DNA from: Urbifossiella limnaea
GTDB lineage: Bacteria; Planctomycetota; Planctomycetia; Gemmatales; Gemmataceae
Reading direction: 5' to 3'
Assembly (NCBI RefSeq): GCF_007747215.1
Contig: NZ_CP036273.1
Coordinates: 7,114,322 to 7,178,321 of the forward strand
Length of the DNA stretch: 64,000 bases
Shown: positions 25,701 to 35,804 of the stretch, piece by piece
How positions within the stretch are numbered: the stretch's first letter is position 1
How the letters are laid out: each line of letters opens with the position of its first letter
Position numbers and translations under genes: made by a program
The notes under the pieces: model-generated
Databases searched by the model: none
Seen by the model: only the letters and a program-made list of their open reading frames with translations
What the model was told of the DNA's origin: nothing

Positions 25701-28700
25701 GGTCCGCCGTCCCCGCTGTACCCGGGCGCCCCGGTGCCGGCGACGACGCTGATCACGCCGGTCCGCCCGTCCACCCGGTAAACCCGGTTCGGCTCCGCGA
25801 AGTAGACATCCGTTTGGTAGGTGCCGCCGGCGCCGAGCCCAAGCTGGTCAACCGCCCGGGGCGCCAGGGCGCCCGCGATCGTGGTCTGCACACCGCCGTC
25901 CGTCCGGACGATCAGGTTCTGGTCCGCGGTGTACGTCCGTCCGGCATCGTCCGTGGTCCGCGACCAGGGGCGGTCGGGGTCAGCCTCGGCGGGCGTGATG
26001 ATCCCGGTCGCGAGGTCCACCCGGCGGGTCGCGTCTTCCCGGGGCGCGTAGCCGAGCTGTTCGTTGATGAACAAGTACCCCCCGGCCACGGCCAGGCTGT
26101 TGACCGGGTACAGGGGGGCGGACGTGGCCGGGCCGCCGGCCGCCGACTTGTACAAGTCCCGGGAGGTGCCCAGCATCGGGTCCAGTCGGGCCCAGTTCCC
26201 GGCGACCGTGGTGACGAGCCCGGTCGCCGCGTCGACCCGGCGAACGACGCCAAGGAGGTTGTCGGCGAAGTACACGTTCCCCTGGCCGTCCACCGTCAGG
26301 GCGGAGACGTCATTCAGCGGGTTCTCGGTCGCCGGCCGGCCGTCGCCGACCCGCCTGACGCCCCCCACGACCGTCGAGACCGAAGACGACGTTCCGAAGT
26401 TGAGGGGGCTGAGCCCCCCGCGGACGCGGGTGCTCCAGGCGAACGAGTGGTCGGCGTCGTTGAAGAAGACGGTTACGTCGCCGCTCGCCTGGTCCGTGAC
26501 GGCGATGTCCGGCCGGCCGTCCCCGTTGAAGTCGGCGAACGCCACGTCCGACGGGGCTCCGCCGGATTTCCGGAAGATGCGGTTTCCTCCGTTGTACCTC
26601 CCCTCGCTACTCGGGAAGACGATCTCGATTCCGCTTCCGAGCGTATCGACGAGGATCAGCACGTCGGCCCGGCCGCTCCCGCTCAGGTCGGCTGCGAACA
26701 TCCGGGTCGCGACAACCCTGGTTAAGAAATACTCGGCGAGATGGAGTTGGCCGCCGGCGAGCGTGTACAGCGAGACTTCGTACGACTTAGTGAAATCGAC
26801 GAGAAATCTCGCCGCTCGACTGGCGGCGGCGACCACCCACCCGGTCGGGGTCTGCACCGCGACGGCGTCGCGGGCCGGGAGGCCGGGGTTCATGACGACC
26901 GGTGGGCCGAAGTCCGTCGAGCCGGGCCGCCCGGGGCGGTAGAGGAGGTTCCCGGCGGCGTCCACCACCACACTGTCGAGCACCGGCCGGCCCGCGGCGT
27001 CGGTCGCGCCGGATAAGTTGACCAGGAAGGGCGTGTTCGACCGCCCGCCGCCGCTCTGGTTGCTCGCCGCGGCGAACGTCCCGTCGCCCCGGCCGAGGAG
27101 GGTGGAGAGCGTCCCCTCCACCCCGTTGACGATTACCAGGTCCGGGTTCCAGTCGGCGTTCATGTCCCGGACGAGCACGGCCCGGGGGGAGAGCCCGACC
27201 GGCAGCGCCTGTGGGTCCTGGAACGACCCGCGGCCGTCAGCCAGCAGGACGGACACGGCGGCGGCCCGCCCGCCCGCCGCCACCAGGTCGGGCTTGCCGT
27301 CGCCGTTCAGGTCGGCCACCGCGACCGCGGCCGGGTCGTCCACGATCACCGACCGCTCGACCACGTCGAAGCTGCCGTTGCCCCCGTACCGGAGGATGCC
27401 GACCGAGTTGCCGGTGTTGTGCCGCACGACGACGTCCGGGGAGCCGTCGCCGTCGGCGTCGGCGATCGTCACCCCGTGTGGGACGAACCGAAGGCGGGTG
27501 ACGACCTCGGTGGCGAACGACCCGTCGCCGTAGCCGAACCGCACCCCGACCGTCCGCTCACGGCTGTTGACGGTCACCAGGTCCGGCCACCGGTCGCCGT
27601 TCAGATCGACGGCCGCCACGTCCACGAGGCCGGTTAGTGTGAGGTCCTCGGGCGCCAGCCCGGGCGCGGCCCCCGGGAGCCGCGCGGCCGGCCCGGCCCG
27701 CGTGTCGCGGAGGGTGCCGTCGGCGGCCCCCAGAAGCGTGACCACCGTGCCGTCCTCGTTGTTCACCACCACCGCGTCCGGGTTGCCGTCGCCGTTCACG
27801 TCGGTCAGCAGGAGGGCACACGGCCCGCGGCCGACCGGATAGGTCACCTGCGGGCGGAAGCTGCCGTCGCCGTTGCCGAACAGCACCCCGACGGTGTCGT
27901 CCCCGCGGTTCGCCACCACGAGGTCGGCCCGGCCGTCGCGGTTGAGGTCGGCGGTCGCCACCGCCAGCGGCCGCGCCCCGACCGGGAACGACGCCTGCGG
28001 GGAATACGTGCCGTCCCCGTTGCCGAGCCGCACGGCCACCGCCGGCTCGCGGGCCAAAGTGGTCACGACGTCGAGGAGGCCGTCGCCGTTGAAGTCCCCG
28101 ACCGCCAGTGCGACCGGCCCCCCGGCGACGGGCTCGGCGGTCGCGGGCCGGGTCCGGAACGTGCCGTCGCCGTTGCCCCGGAGCACGTCCAGGCCGGCGG
28201 CCGGGCCGTCGGTCACGCCGAGCATCTCGACGATCAGGTCCGGGATACCGTCCTGGTCCGCGTCGGCCACGGCCAGCCCGGCGTCCGACAGCCGCGGGAT
28301 CAGAATCGACTGCTGAGCTTGGAACCCGCCGCGGCCGTCGCCGAGGAGTGGGGTGACGGTGAACTCGCCGGCGGCGGCGAGGTCGGGCCGGCCGTCGCGG
28401 TTGAAGTCGGCGACCACCAGCCGGATCGGCCGGGCGGAAAGCGGCACCTCGGTCATCGGCCCGAACCGCCCGCCGCCGGTAGCCAGGAACACCCCGACCG
28501 ACTTGGCCGCGACGTTGCCGACCACCACGTCCGCCAGGCCGTCGCCGTTCACGTCGGCCACCGTCACCGCTCCCGGCCCACGGGCGTCGGCCAGGTCGGC
28601 GGCCCGCTGGAACGTCCCGTCGCCGCGGCCGAGCAGCACCGCGACCCCGCCGGGACCGGCGGTAATGTCCTGGATCCGGTTCGAGAAGGGAGCGCCGACG

Positions 28701-30835
28701 GCGGTCGTCGCCAGGATGTCCGGGATCCCGTCGCCGTTCAGGTCGGCCACCGCCACCGACCGCAGTTGTGGCAGGGGCTGGCTGTCCGCTAGATCGAACG
28801 GTGAGCCGATGGCGATCGACTCGCCCGGGCGGAAGCCCCCGTGCCCGTCGGCGAGGAGCACCCGGACGGCGTTGTAGGCCCCTTCGGCCACGACCACGTC
28901 GGCGGCGCCGTCGCCGTTCAGGTCGGCGATCGACACCGCGATCGGGGACGCGTACGGGTCGAGTTCGCCCGTCCACGCGTCGGGGCGGAGGGTGCCGTCG
29001 CCCTTGCCCGGGTAGACGAGGACGCCGGACTCGTTGGCGAGCACCAGGTCGGCCGCCCCGTCGCCGTCCAGGTCGCCGACCGCCAGCGCGGTCCAGCGGG
29101 TCTGAGTCGTTTCCTGCGAGAAGCTCGTGGTATGGGTGCCGTCCCCGTGCCCGAGGAGGATGCTGAATTTACCGGAGAGGGGGCCTTCGGGGCCGTGGAG
29201 AACGGCCAGGTCGGGGTAGCCGTCGTTGTTGAAGTCGCCCGACGCCACCGGCCCGAGGACGCCGTCCAACGGGGCGGTGTCGGTCGGCGGGCTCGTCGGT
29301 GTGAACGTGGTGGTGAGCCGGACGTCGTCCGGCCGGTCGACCCCGAGGGCGAGGAAGTAGACCCCGGGCCGGAGGTACTGCGAGAACGCCGCCGTGGCGC
29401 TGCCGGGCGGGCCTTCAGTCTGGTAGACGAGGGTGTCGCCCGTGGTGCCGGTGAAGAGGGACAGGACGGGGTGCGCGCCGGCCTTGGCGACGGCGGTTGC
29501 CGTGTACGTCCCGGCCTGCGTAACGGTGACCGGGATCTTCGGGAACACGTCGTCGAGGGGGGTGTCGGACCGCGAGTTGAGGGTGCCGGCGGAGAACGCC
29601 GCGTCGAGGTGGGACTCGTACAGCCGGCCGTGGTTCTCCGGGTCTTCCGGGGTCAAGGCGTCGACGTGGTGGACGGACAGAATGTAGGTGCCCGGGGGGA
29701 GGTACTGGCTGAGCGTCGCGGTCGGGTTGGCGGGCGTCCCGGTGACCACGACGCGGAGTTCCTGCCGGACGTCTACACCACTGAGTATTAGCTGGGGGAG
29801 CTCACCGGCCGGACCCAGTCGGGCGGTCGCCGTCAACAGCCCGGCCCCGACGGCCGGACTGATTGTAAACGAATAGCCCGCGCCCCCGCTCCGCTGGAAC
29901 TCTCCGTCCGCCGTGGCGCGGACCGAGGCGCCGGTCGGGCTCACGATCGTGAGCGACTCCCAGCTCGCCCCGCGGTGCCCGAAGTGGTCGCCCGGCGCGG
30001 CGGGAGTGATTCGAAGTCCGAGGTAGATCGGTCCGTTCGCCAGTCGGCCGAGGTCTGGGAAGAGGTCCGGGTATCCGTCGGCCGGGGCCGACGCGAACGC
30101 CGGGAGTGTGGCCGGAAGGGTGATCGCGAGGTCGGCCAGGGACCACTCGCCCCCGGCGGCGAGTCCGGGTACGGCGATCGGGGCCGGTAGCAGCGGTGTC
30201 GTGGTCGCGGGGTCGAACCCGGGGCTGGTCGAAGCGACCACCTGCACGGTGAACGCCCCGGCCGCCACCCCGCCGCGGTTGTTGACGCTGAAGGAGGCGT
30301 GGACCGTCTCGCCCCACACGGCCGCCGCCTCCGCCAGCCGGAACGACGACCCGACGACGTCCGCCGCGAGCGGTTGTCCCTTCCGCACCGCGAGGGCGAG
30401 GGTGTACGTACCGGTCGTGGCGCCGGGGGTGCCGCTCCGGCTGGCGGTCGGGTTGTAGTCCGCGTTCCCGGCGGACGACACCCCGACGATGTAGCTGCCG
30501 CCCGCCGCGGCCTGCACCGTCAGCGCCGGGTCGCCCCCCTCCTGGTTGTTCAGCGCCACCTCGTTGCCGGCGGCGTCGAACACGCGCAACAGGGGCCGGA
30601 GGCCGCTCCCGGCGAGTTGGGCGCTGACGGCCGCGCGGAGGGTGTCGCCCCGGCCGAGTTCGACCCGGTACAGGTCGTGCTGGTCCGGCGCCGCCAGGTA
30701 GCCGCCCACGTTCGCGGTGTCGAGCGGCCCGAGCGCCAGCACCTCGGCCGACGCGAGGGTGTGGGCGGCCGGCGGCAGCCGCCCTTCGAGCAGCTCCACG
30801 AGGAGTACGGTCCGGCGGTCGGCGTGGCGGGTCAT
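22745..30835 (-). CDS. Giant FG-GAP/NHL propeller surface protein with C-terminal hydrophobic tail
   Basis: 2,696 residues from the ATG at 30835, where the signature VELLEGRLPPAAHTL follows a basic start. Residues ~30-150 resemble a bacterial pre-peptidase C-terminal beta domain and ~160-290 a CARDB-like domain. FG-GAP/VCBS blades fill ~520-1,480 (D-x-N-G-D-G-x-x-D repeated). NHL-type propeller repeats follow at ~1,490-1,930 (VDGQGNVYFADN, VRRVD, TTVAGTG), then more FG-GAP blades to ~2,400. The end has an acidic/Pro-rich stalk, a hydrophobic helix (WRVVAITAWLLLEAAALL) and a basic tail, like a membrane or sorting anchor. It lacks the GV[FY]VG ending of other exported proteins here. It starts 29 bp after the CHAT-STAND gene, so it probably shares that transcript. 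Probably surface-displayed; ligand unknown. Confidence 0.85.
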   Translation of the reverse strand: MTRHADRRTVLLVELLEGRLPPAAHTLASAEVLALGPLDTANVGGYLAAPDQHDLYRVELGRGDTLRAAVSAQLAGSGLRPLLRVFDAAGNEVALNNQEGGDPALTVQAAAGGSYIVGVSSAGNADYNPTASRSGTPGATTGTYTLALAVRKGQPLAADVVGSSFRLAEAAAVWGETVHASFSVNNRGGVAAGAFTVQVVASTSPGFDPATTTPLLPAPIAVPGLAAGGEWSLADLAITLPATLPAFASAPADGYPDLFPDLGRLANGPIYLGLRITPAAPGDHFGHRGASWESLTIVSPTGASVRATADGEFQRSGGAGYSFTISPAVGAGLLTATARLGPAGELPQLILSGVDVRQELRVVVTGTPANPTATLSQYLPPGTYILSVHHVDALTPEDPENHGRLYESHLDAAFSAGTLNSRSDTPLDDVFPKIPVTVTQAGTYTATAVAKAGAHPVLSLFTGTTGDTLVYQTEGPPGSATAAFSQYLRPGVYFLALGVDRPDDVRLTTTFTPTSPPTDTAPLDGVLGPVASGDFNNDGYPDLAVLHGPEGPLSGKFSILLGHGDGTHTTSFSQETTQTRWTALAVGDLDGDGAADLVLANESGVLVYPGKGDGTLRPDAWTGELDPYASPIAVSIADLNGDGAADVVVAEGAYNAVRVLLADGHGGFRPGESIAIGSPFDLADSQPLPQLRSVAVADLNGDGIPDILATTAVGAPFSNRIQDITAGPGGVAVLLGRGDGTFQRAADLADARGPGAVTVADVNGDGLADVVVGNVAAKSVGVFLATGGGRFGPMTEVPLSARPIRLVVADFNRDGRPDLAAAGEFTVTPLLGDGRGGFQAQQSILIPRLSDAGLAVADADQDGIPDLIVEMLGVTDGPAAGLDVLRGNGDGTFRTRPATAEPVAGGPVALAVGDFNGDGLLDVVTTLAREPAVAVRLGNGDGTYSPQASFPVGARPLAVATADLNRDGRADLVVANRGDDTVGVLFGNGDGSFRPQVTYPVGRGPCALLLTDVNGDGNPDAVVVNNEDGTVVTLLGAADGTLRDTRAGPAARLPGAAPGLAPEDLTLTGLVDVAAVDLNGDRWPDLVTVNSRERTVGVRFGYGDGSFATEVVTRLRFVPHGVTIADADGDGSPDVVVRHNTGNSVGILRYGGNGSFDVVERSVIVDDPAAVAVADLNGDGKPDLVAAGGRAAAVSVLLADGRGSFQDPQALPVGLSPRAVLVRDMNADWNPDLVIVNGVEGTLSTLLGRGDGTFAAASNQSGGGRSNTPFLVNLSGATDAAGRPVLDSVVVDAAGNLLYRPGRPGSTDFGPPVVMNPGLPARDAVAVQTPTGWVVAAASRAARFLVDFTKSYEVSLYTLAGGQLHLAEYFLTRVVATRMFAADLSGSGRADVLILVDTLGSGIEIVFPSSEGRYNGGNRIFRKSGGAPSDVAFADFNGDGRPDIAVTDQASGDVTVFFNDADHSFAWSTRVRGGLSPLNFGTSSSVSTVVGGVRRVGDGRPATENPLNDVSALTVDGQGNVYFADNLLGVVRRVDAATGLVTTVAGNWARLDPMLGTSRDLYKSAAGGPATSAPLYPVNSLAVAGGYLFINEQLGYAPREDATRRVDLATGIITPAEADPDRPWSRTTDDAGRTYTADQNLIVRTDGGVQTTIAGALAPRAVDQLGLGAGGTYQTDVYFAEPNRVYRVDGRTGVISVVAGTGAPGYSGDGGPATDARLNSVDAIALGYSFFAYQPAPLYISDRTDAVIRRVDSGAITTVARLPQDFGLNADYIAVDSAGAVYVADGRTVRKVQGDGPAVTIAENRFLRGLRGHLSDFDGYPTPVVVDARQGFLYFADGPTVRRVNLVTGADTTVAGTGQYGTLGDGGQATDAQLGYVRGLALSASGTDLYIVDSESLLRVVDTVGGVITTVFDLGGRFDTFGGIKGLAVDAYGNILVKGPAPVRFPDGSGRLVNTVLKVTAPVTTFASAARPVAVASGEFTGDGRPDLLVVNRGEHSFSVLAGSGRGGFAAPTAALTTSTSLGRAVNDEAGAAVAGRFTRGGTVDDVAVLMRDAGEVWVFANNGDGTFRRGQVIAVGAGATGLSLAPAADGGPPDLLVGNGAGDVLRLVGNGDGTFTPPPPVTGTRAPIAVQTGGGGPVALVANQQTNRVTVQARGAGTFTPVGTLTAEDAGAQLAPGDVTWYPLSRGDTRADAVVLASGSNSVLVYRATAPAADGTPTFAAPASYPTGTNPVHVTVADVNGDAVPDMLVANAGSNDVSVLFGSYGAGGRWVGTAGPRLRAAGAGPLSADLVANPASPGGSDLAITTRDGKVTVLPGRGQGFFDDRSPRVLDLGAALAPQAPSYIPGLPAGYVVTAGGDVIRFNATAGTQAVVSTGQPVLLVQAVDFSRVIEVRSGGGVVLATAGGGSTDLVPRGAVAGVPSGLAVVDFASAVLEVLVTSAGDDAIFEYAVRTGSGGDPITFEITSDLTAVDTSSPLVPTLVTTISTAGGGRGAASATGFGLLDAAAATGLPAGFLSRLGEMTDDEVLASEGESFIAAVASTLSGEPDPDPSHGPRPAAPTRDELLDATADVLERLVEAARSGRPPAADGEAAPDGPTLLERLLDALQKLPADVPPPTTPAGDPSPPSSPPAPPPGEPDGPGEVPAEPDDQAAGESVHGPVDWRVVAITAWLLLEAAALLHNPDFKAAKPSVRPRG

Positions 30836-30864
30836 GGTGCGTCTGCGGTCGGTTCCCACGCGGG

Positions 30865-33800
30865 CTAGGGGCTCCTCGCCCCGATTTCGGTTGCCAGCTC
30901 GGCCAGCGGGTCGCTGGCGCTGAGGCGGACCAGGGCCGTGTCGGCCAGCACGAAGTCCTGCCAGAACTTCGCCCGCCCGGCCGGCTCCACGTCCGCGAGC
31001 GCCGCGCGGAGCAGGGCGGCGACACGGGCGACGCGGCGGGGGGCGTCGTCCGTGTTCGGGTCGCCGAGGACGACCAGGGCGACGACCCGGGCCGCGGTGT
31101 ACCGCTGGCGCTTTCGCTCCGGCTGGTCGGTGGACGCCGCCGCCTGCCGTGCGGCGGCCTCGGCGTCGGCCAGCGCCTCCGGGAACTGCCCGGTGCGCAC
31201 CCGGGCCTCGGCCCGCCCGAGCAGCGCGTCGGGGTAGGTCCGGCCGTCCTTGAGGGCCTCGTCGAAGTCGGCGACGGCGAGCCCCGTGGCCCCGGTAGCG
31301 AGGTACGCGCCGCCGCGGAGGGTCAGCACCTCCGGGTCGGCAGGGGCGTACACGAGCGCCCGGGTGAAGCTCTCGATCGCCCCCCGGTGGTCCTTCTTCG
31401 TGGCCAGGATCACGCCGCGGGTGGTGAGGGCGGAGGCGAGCCGGTCGGCCTGAGTCCGGGAGAGGGCGGTCCCCTCCGGGGCCGGCGTCAGCGACAGGTA
31501 CAGGTCGATGGCCACGACCGCCCCGTCGTACTGCCGGCCGGCGAGGAGCGCGTCGGCCGAGTGGCGTGCCGCCAGCGCCCGCTTCTCGCGGGTGAGCGCC
31601 GTGTCGGGGAGCCGGAGCACGATGCCGTACACGTCCGACGCGTGCTTGAACTGGCGCGCCTGGTGCTTCAACCGGGCGAACGCCATCAGGTCGTCGGCCA
31701 GGGTCGAGGCCCGCCCCAGGTTCGGCGCGAGCTGGACCGCGAGGAGCAAGTCCTTCCCGGCGGCGGCGGCGCCGCCGCGGAGGAGGTGGACGTGGACCCG
31801 CTCGTGGTAGAGCCGCGCCACCCGGGGTTGCAGGTCGATCGCCTTGTCGAGGACGTCCGCGGCGGCGTCCAGCGCGGCGTGGCGGTGCCCGGCGGCGGCC
31901 GCCGCGAACCCGACCGTCCCGCCCGGGGCCAGCTCCCACGCGACCGCCGGCAGGGGCAACTCCTCCGCCCGGTGGCTGTGCGTCAGGGCGAGGTTGATGC
32001 GGGCCGGCAGGGCGTCCGGGCGGAGGGCGACTGCCGCCGTCAGGTCGGCGACCGCGGCGTCCCAGTTGCGCTGCTTGTACGCCAGCACGCCGCGGTTGGT
32101 GCGGGCGGCGTAGAGCACCGCGTCGTCCCCCGCGCCCCTTTCGATCGCCTCCTTCAGGGTGGCCTCGGCCTTCGTGTACTCGCCCAGCTCCACCTCGGCC
32201 GACGCCCGGTAGACGAGCGGCCAGAGGAAGTCGGAGCGCAGCCCGAGGCACCGGTCCAGCGCCAGCTTCGCGTCCTGGGGGCGCTTGTCCTGCAGGAAGC
32301 AGACGGCGAGCAAGAACTGCGCCCCGTAGTGTTCGGGCTCGGCCCGCAGCGCCTCGCCCAGCGCCGGGATCGCCCGGGTGTACTCCTCCGTGCGGTGGTG
32401 TTCGAGCCCGATCAGGTAGTAGTCGGCGGCGAGGACCGGGGGCGTCGCGTCGGCGGCCGTCCGCGCCGCCTCCGCCGCCGCCTTCTCGCCCAGCCCGGTG
32501 TGGTACTCGGCGCGCCGCGTGAGGCCGACCCGCGTCCGCGTGCCGGGGGGGAGGAGCAGGTCGGCCCGGTCGAGCATCCGGAGGGCGTTCCGAACTTTCT
32601 CCTTCCGCTCCCCGGTCGTCTCACCGGGGGTCGGTGCGGCCAGGGCCACCGCGTGGGCGTCGATGAGGAGGAGCTCGTAGCAGCGGTACGCCGCCAGCCG
32701 CTCCTCGTCGGACGTGAAGTACCCGGGGGCGAGCCCCGGCGGGCCGCTGCCGGCGAGCTCGACGCCGACCTCCTTCAGCCCGGCGGCCGCCGCGGCGCGG
32801 ACGAGGCCGTGGGTCTCCGCCTCCGCGAGGCCGGCGGCGCGGGTGTTGAAGAAGACGGCGTCGCGGTGGTGCTTCCCGAGGCGGGTGAGCTTCATCCGCT
32901 CCGCCTCCCGCCGGTCCTTGTCGGCGCGGGCGGCGTCGGCCCGGGCGAGGAGCTGGTCGGCGGACGGCTTCAGCGGCCAGTCGGCGAACGCCGCCGGGTC
33001 GGCCTTCGCCAGCGCGTCGGCGGCGCGGAGGTCGGCGGCGACGGCGTCCCACGGGACCGCGGCGGCGGGGGTGGCGGTCACGGTCTGCTCGGCCTTCGCG
33101 AACAGGGCGGCGAACTGCGCCCGCGCCTTCTCGTGGCGCTCGGCCTCGGCGAGCCTGGTCCGTGCGAGTTCCGTCTCCTTCCGAGCGGCCTGCGCCTGAA
33201 GCGCGAACACGGTGGCGGCCACGACGACGACGGCCGCCGCCACGGCGGCAACCTTCCGCACCTGCGCCCAGCGCCGCTGCTCCTCCTGCCACCGGGCCGC
33301 CACCTTCGCCAGCGCGTCGTGCCCGAGGCTCACGTACCGCTGCTCTTCCTCGTCCCCGCCGATCCGCAGGCTGTTCACCCGCACGAGCCGGCGGTCGCCG
33401 TCGCCGGCCGTCCGCAGCACCTCCTCGAACGGCATCCGCCCGCGCCAGTGCTGGGCCAGGAAGGCCGCCGGCAGCAGTGCCGTGGTGAGCGTGCCGTCGG
33501 CCTGCCGGATGAACAGCTGGGTGCGCGGGTCGGCGAGGAGCCGCTTGAACGCCCGCTGGTCGGCGCGGTGGGGGAAGAGGTGCCCGACCAGCGCCTCGGC
33601 GTGCGCCCGCATCCCGCCCTCGACGCCGCCGATCGCATTCAGGTCGGCGGCGGTGACGGCCTTGTCGGCGCGGGCGCACACCCGGTCGTAGAGCTGCGTG
33701 CACACCACCTGTACCAGCGGCAGCACGCTGTCGGTGCGGTTGATCGAGTACGCCCGGGTCCGCCGCGCGATGTCCTCGGCCACGCCGTCGGCGAAGCGGA

Positions 33801-35793
33801 AGCCGTACTTCTCGGCCGGGATTTCCGCCGCGTGCTCGACCGGCGTCGGCGACGTGGGCCGCCGGATCACCTCGGTCAGCGCCTCGTGCCCGAAGTCGGT
33901 GAGCAGGTAGTCGCGGACGCCGGCCGCGGGGTGCGTCCCCTTCCGCAGCCTGTCGGTGAGCCGGCCGTGGTACTCGGTCCGCAGCGACACCACCACCTTG
34001 AACCCGCCCGGCGCCCCGGCCGCGCGGCGGAGCATCTCCAGCGCTTGCGTGCGGTTCGCCTCGTCGGCCGGCGTGCGCGCGAGGGTGAACACCTCCTCCG
34101 CCTGGTCGATCACCAGCACCGGCGTGAACGGCAGGACGCGGCCCAGGTCGGCGAGAATCCGGCCGAGCAACCCGGGGTCGGCGCGGAGCGCGTCGCGGAG
34201 GGCGTCGCGCCCCGTCCGCTCACCCACGGCCGCGCGGAGGACCCCGGGTAGGTCGGCGGCCGCCGCCGCGCCGGCCGGCGTGCGGTGGGCGAGCGGGGCG
34301 GCGCAGAACGTGGTCAGCGCCGCGGCGATCTGCGCCACCGGGTCGTTCGTCGCCCGCACCAGCAGCACCGTGTCGCCGTCGCCGTGCGAGCGGTCCCGCG
34401 CGAACCGGTAGCCGACGCACTCGCGCTCCAGGAACGGCACCACCCCGGCGCGCAGGAACGAGGTCTTCCCGACGCCGCTCTCGCCGTGGAGGATCACCAG
34501 CCGCGTGCCGGGCTCGTCGAGCAGCTGCGCGAACCGGAGGGTGTCGTCGTCGCGGCCGGCGAACAGGGCGCGGTCGGCCGGGCCGTAGGATTGCAGCGAC
34601 CGGTACGGCTGCGGCGGCAGCGGGTGCGTATCGGCGTGGGCGCGCGTGGGGTCGCGCCGGAGCTTCGTGCCCACGGCGGCCTGCGTGAGTACGATCGGCG
34701 CGGCGTCGGCCGGCGCACGAGGCTCGCGCCGGACGTGGACCGCGGACGGGCAGTACGACCCGTACAGGAGGCCGAGCGGCACCTGGCCGCGGAGCTGGCG
34801 CATCACCTTCCCGAGCGGCTCGCCGCGGACCGCGAACGCCGTCAGGAACTCGCGCCCGAGCGGCGCCGCGAACGTGTCCACCGTCACCTGCTCGGTGGCG
34901 ACGTACCCGGTAAGCCCGAGCGGGTGGAGGGCGTCGAGGAACGAGCCCGACTTCTCCGCGACCGCCGTCCCGCAGGCGTTCAGGAACGCCACCCCGCCGA
35001 ACACGCTGCCGGCGTCGGCGAACGGGTCGCCCTCCAGCATCGTCTTCAGGTCGTCGGGCGTGACGGCGTCGTCGCCGAGGACGAGGCCGAACGGGTCGGC
35101 CTGGGTGTGCCCGAGCCAGTAGAGGAGGTCGGGGCGGCCGGCCTGGAGGGCGTCGGCGAGCTCCTGTCGGGTGCGGGCCTGCACCCAGCCGTGCTCCTGG
35201 CACAGCGCCGCCAACTCGCGCGATTCCGTCGGGAGTCGGTCGAGCACGAGCGGGTCGGTGACGACGACGACGCGCGGGTTGTGGAGCACCGGCAGCCGCC
35301 GCAGCGGGCTGACGCGGCGGCCGCCGGACAGGTCGTAGCGGAGCCCCCAGAACGGCCGCCACCGGGCCGGGTCGTCGCCGCCGGCCTTGAACGCGGCGGG
35401 GTCGGGGCGGCGGTCGTAGACGAGGTTCCACGGCACCGCGGGGCCGCCCTCGGCGACGACTTCCAGCCCCTCGACGGCCCCCTCGGCCTGGAGCGTGTCG
35501 AGCCACTTGCGGACCTCGGACGCGAGCGCCATCTGCTCGGCCGGCGGCTTGAACAGCGCCTGGTACAGGCCGTAGCCCGCCGCCGCGAGCGCGGCCGCCG
35601 CCGCGGGGCCGTCGCCGCCGTCGTCGGTGAACGAGCCCTCGACGACCGCCCCGAGCGCCGCGCGCGCCGCGTCCGCGGCCGCGGCGAGGGGCCGCGCCGG
35701 GAGCTCGTACGGGGCGAACGCGGCGGGCCCGTCGGACCACGTCACGCTCACCCCGGCCGGGGTCGGCTGCACGACACACGCGAGGCGGGCCAT
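30865..35793 (-). CDS. CHAT protease-nSTAND ATPase-TPR protein
   Basis: 1,642 residues from the ATG at 35793 (GGAGG 6 nt upstream). Residues ~60-355 hold a CHAT caspase-like domain with His229 (YWLGHT) and Cys274 (FLNACGTA). Residues ~408-840 are a novel-STAND NTPase: FAGRDDDTLRF entry, Walker A GESGVGKT (437-444), Walker B VLVIDQAEE (559-567) and the late SLGHDALAKVAARW motif. A hydrophobic segment (~847-866) is a likely membrane anchor. A helical stretch and many TPR units follow to the C-terminus (for example ~1,130-1,200 and ~1,440-1,550). By family logic the TPRs sense a ligand or partner, the STAND module oligomerises on ATP and the CHAT protease is switched on. Third gene of a four-gene operon. 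Confidence 0.9.
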   Translation of the reverse strand: MARLACVVQPTPAGVSVTWSDGPAAFAPYELPARPLAAAADAARAALGAVVEGSFTDDGGDGPAAAAALAAAGYGLYQALFKPPAEQMALASEVRKWLDTLQAEGAVEGLEVVAEGGPAVPWNLVYDRRPDPAAFKAGGDDPARWRPFWGLRYDLSGGRRVSPLRRLPVLHNPRVVVVTDPLVLDRLPTESRELAALCQEHGWVQARTRQELADALQAGRPDLLYWLGHTQADPFGLVLGDDAVTPDDLKTMLEGDPFADAGSVFGGVAFLNACGTAVAEKSGSFLDALHPLGLTGYVATEQVTVDTFAAPLGREFLTAFAVRGEPLGKVMRQLRGQVPLGLLYGSYCPSAVHVRREPRAPADAAPIVLTQAAVGTKLRRDPTRAHADTHPLPPQPYRSLQSYGPADRALFAGRDDDTLRFAQLLDEPGTRLVILHGESGVGKTSFLRAGVVPFLERECVGYRFARDRSHGDGDTVLLVRATNDPVAQIAAALTTFCAAPLAHRTPAGAAAAADLPGVLRAAVGERTGRDALRDALRADPGLLGRILADLGRVLPFTPVLVIDQAEEVFTLARTPADEANRTQALEMLRRAAGAPGGFKVVVSLRTEYHGRLTDRLRKGTHPAAGVRDYLLTDFGHEALTEVIRRPTSPTPVEHAAEIPAEKYGFRFADGVAEDIARRTRAYSINRTDSVLPLVQVVCTQLYDRVCARADKAVTAADLNAIGGVEGGMRAHAEALVGHLFPHRADQRAFKRLLADPRTQLFIRQADGTLTTALLPAAFLAQHWRGRMPFEEVLRTAGDGDRRLVRVNSLRIGGDEEEQRYVSLGHDALAKVAARWQEEQRRWAQVRKVAAVAAAVVVVAATVFALQAQAARKETELARTRLAEAERHEKARAQFAALFAKAEQTVTATPAAAVPWDAVAADLRAADALAKADPAAFADWPLKPSADQLLARADAARADKDRREAERMKLTRLGKHHRDAVFFNTRAAGLAEAETHGLVRAAAAAGLKEVGVELAGSGPPGLAPGYFTSDEERLAAYRCYELLLIDAHAVALAAPTPGETTGERKEKVRNALRMLDRADLLLPPGTRTRVGLTRRAEYHTGLGEKAAAEAARTAADATPPVLAADYYLIGLEHHRTEEYTRAIPALGEALRAEPEHYGAQFLLAVCFLQDKRPQDAKLALDRCLGLRSDFLWPLVYRASAEVELGEYTKAEATLKEAIERGAGDDAVLYAARTNRGVLAYKQRNWDAAVADLTAAVALRPDALPARINLALTHSHRAEELPLPAVAWELAPGGTVGFAAAAAGHRHAALDAAADVLDKAIDLQPRVARLYHERVHVHLLRGGAAAAGKDLLLAVQLAPNLGRASTLADDLMAFARLKHQARQFKHASDVYGIVLRLPDTALTREKRALAARHSADALLAGRQYDGAVVAIDLYLSLTPAPEGTALSRTQADRLASALTTRGVILATKKDHRGAIESFTRALVYAPADPEVLTLRGGAYLATGATGLAVADFDEALKDGRTYPDALLGRAEARVRTGQFPEALADAEAAARQAAASTDQPERKRQRYTAARVVALVVLGDPNTDDAPRRVARVAALLRAALADVEPAGRAKFWQDFVLADTALVRLSASDPLAELATEIGARSP

Positions 35794-35804
35794 CACACCT
35801 CCGA

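Noticed and set aside
30836-32251. N-terminal extension of the giant FG-GAP/NHL gene up to 32251
   Set aside because: It overlaps the TPR part of the CHAT-STAND gene in another frame; the signature start LLVELLEGRLPP at 30835 fits better.
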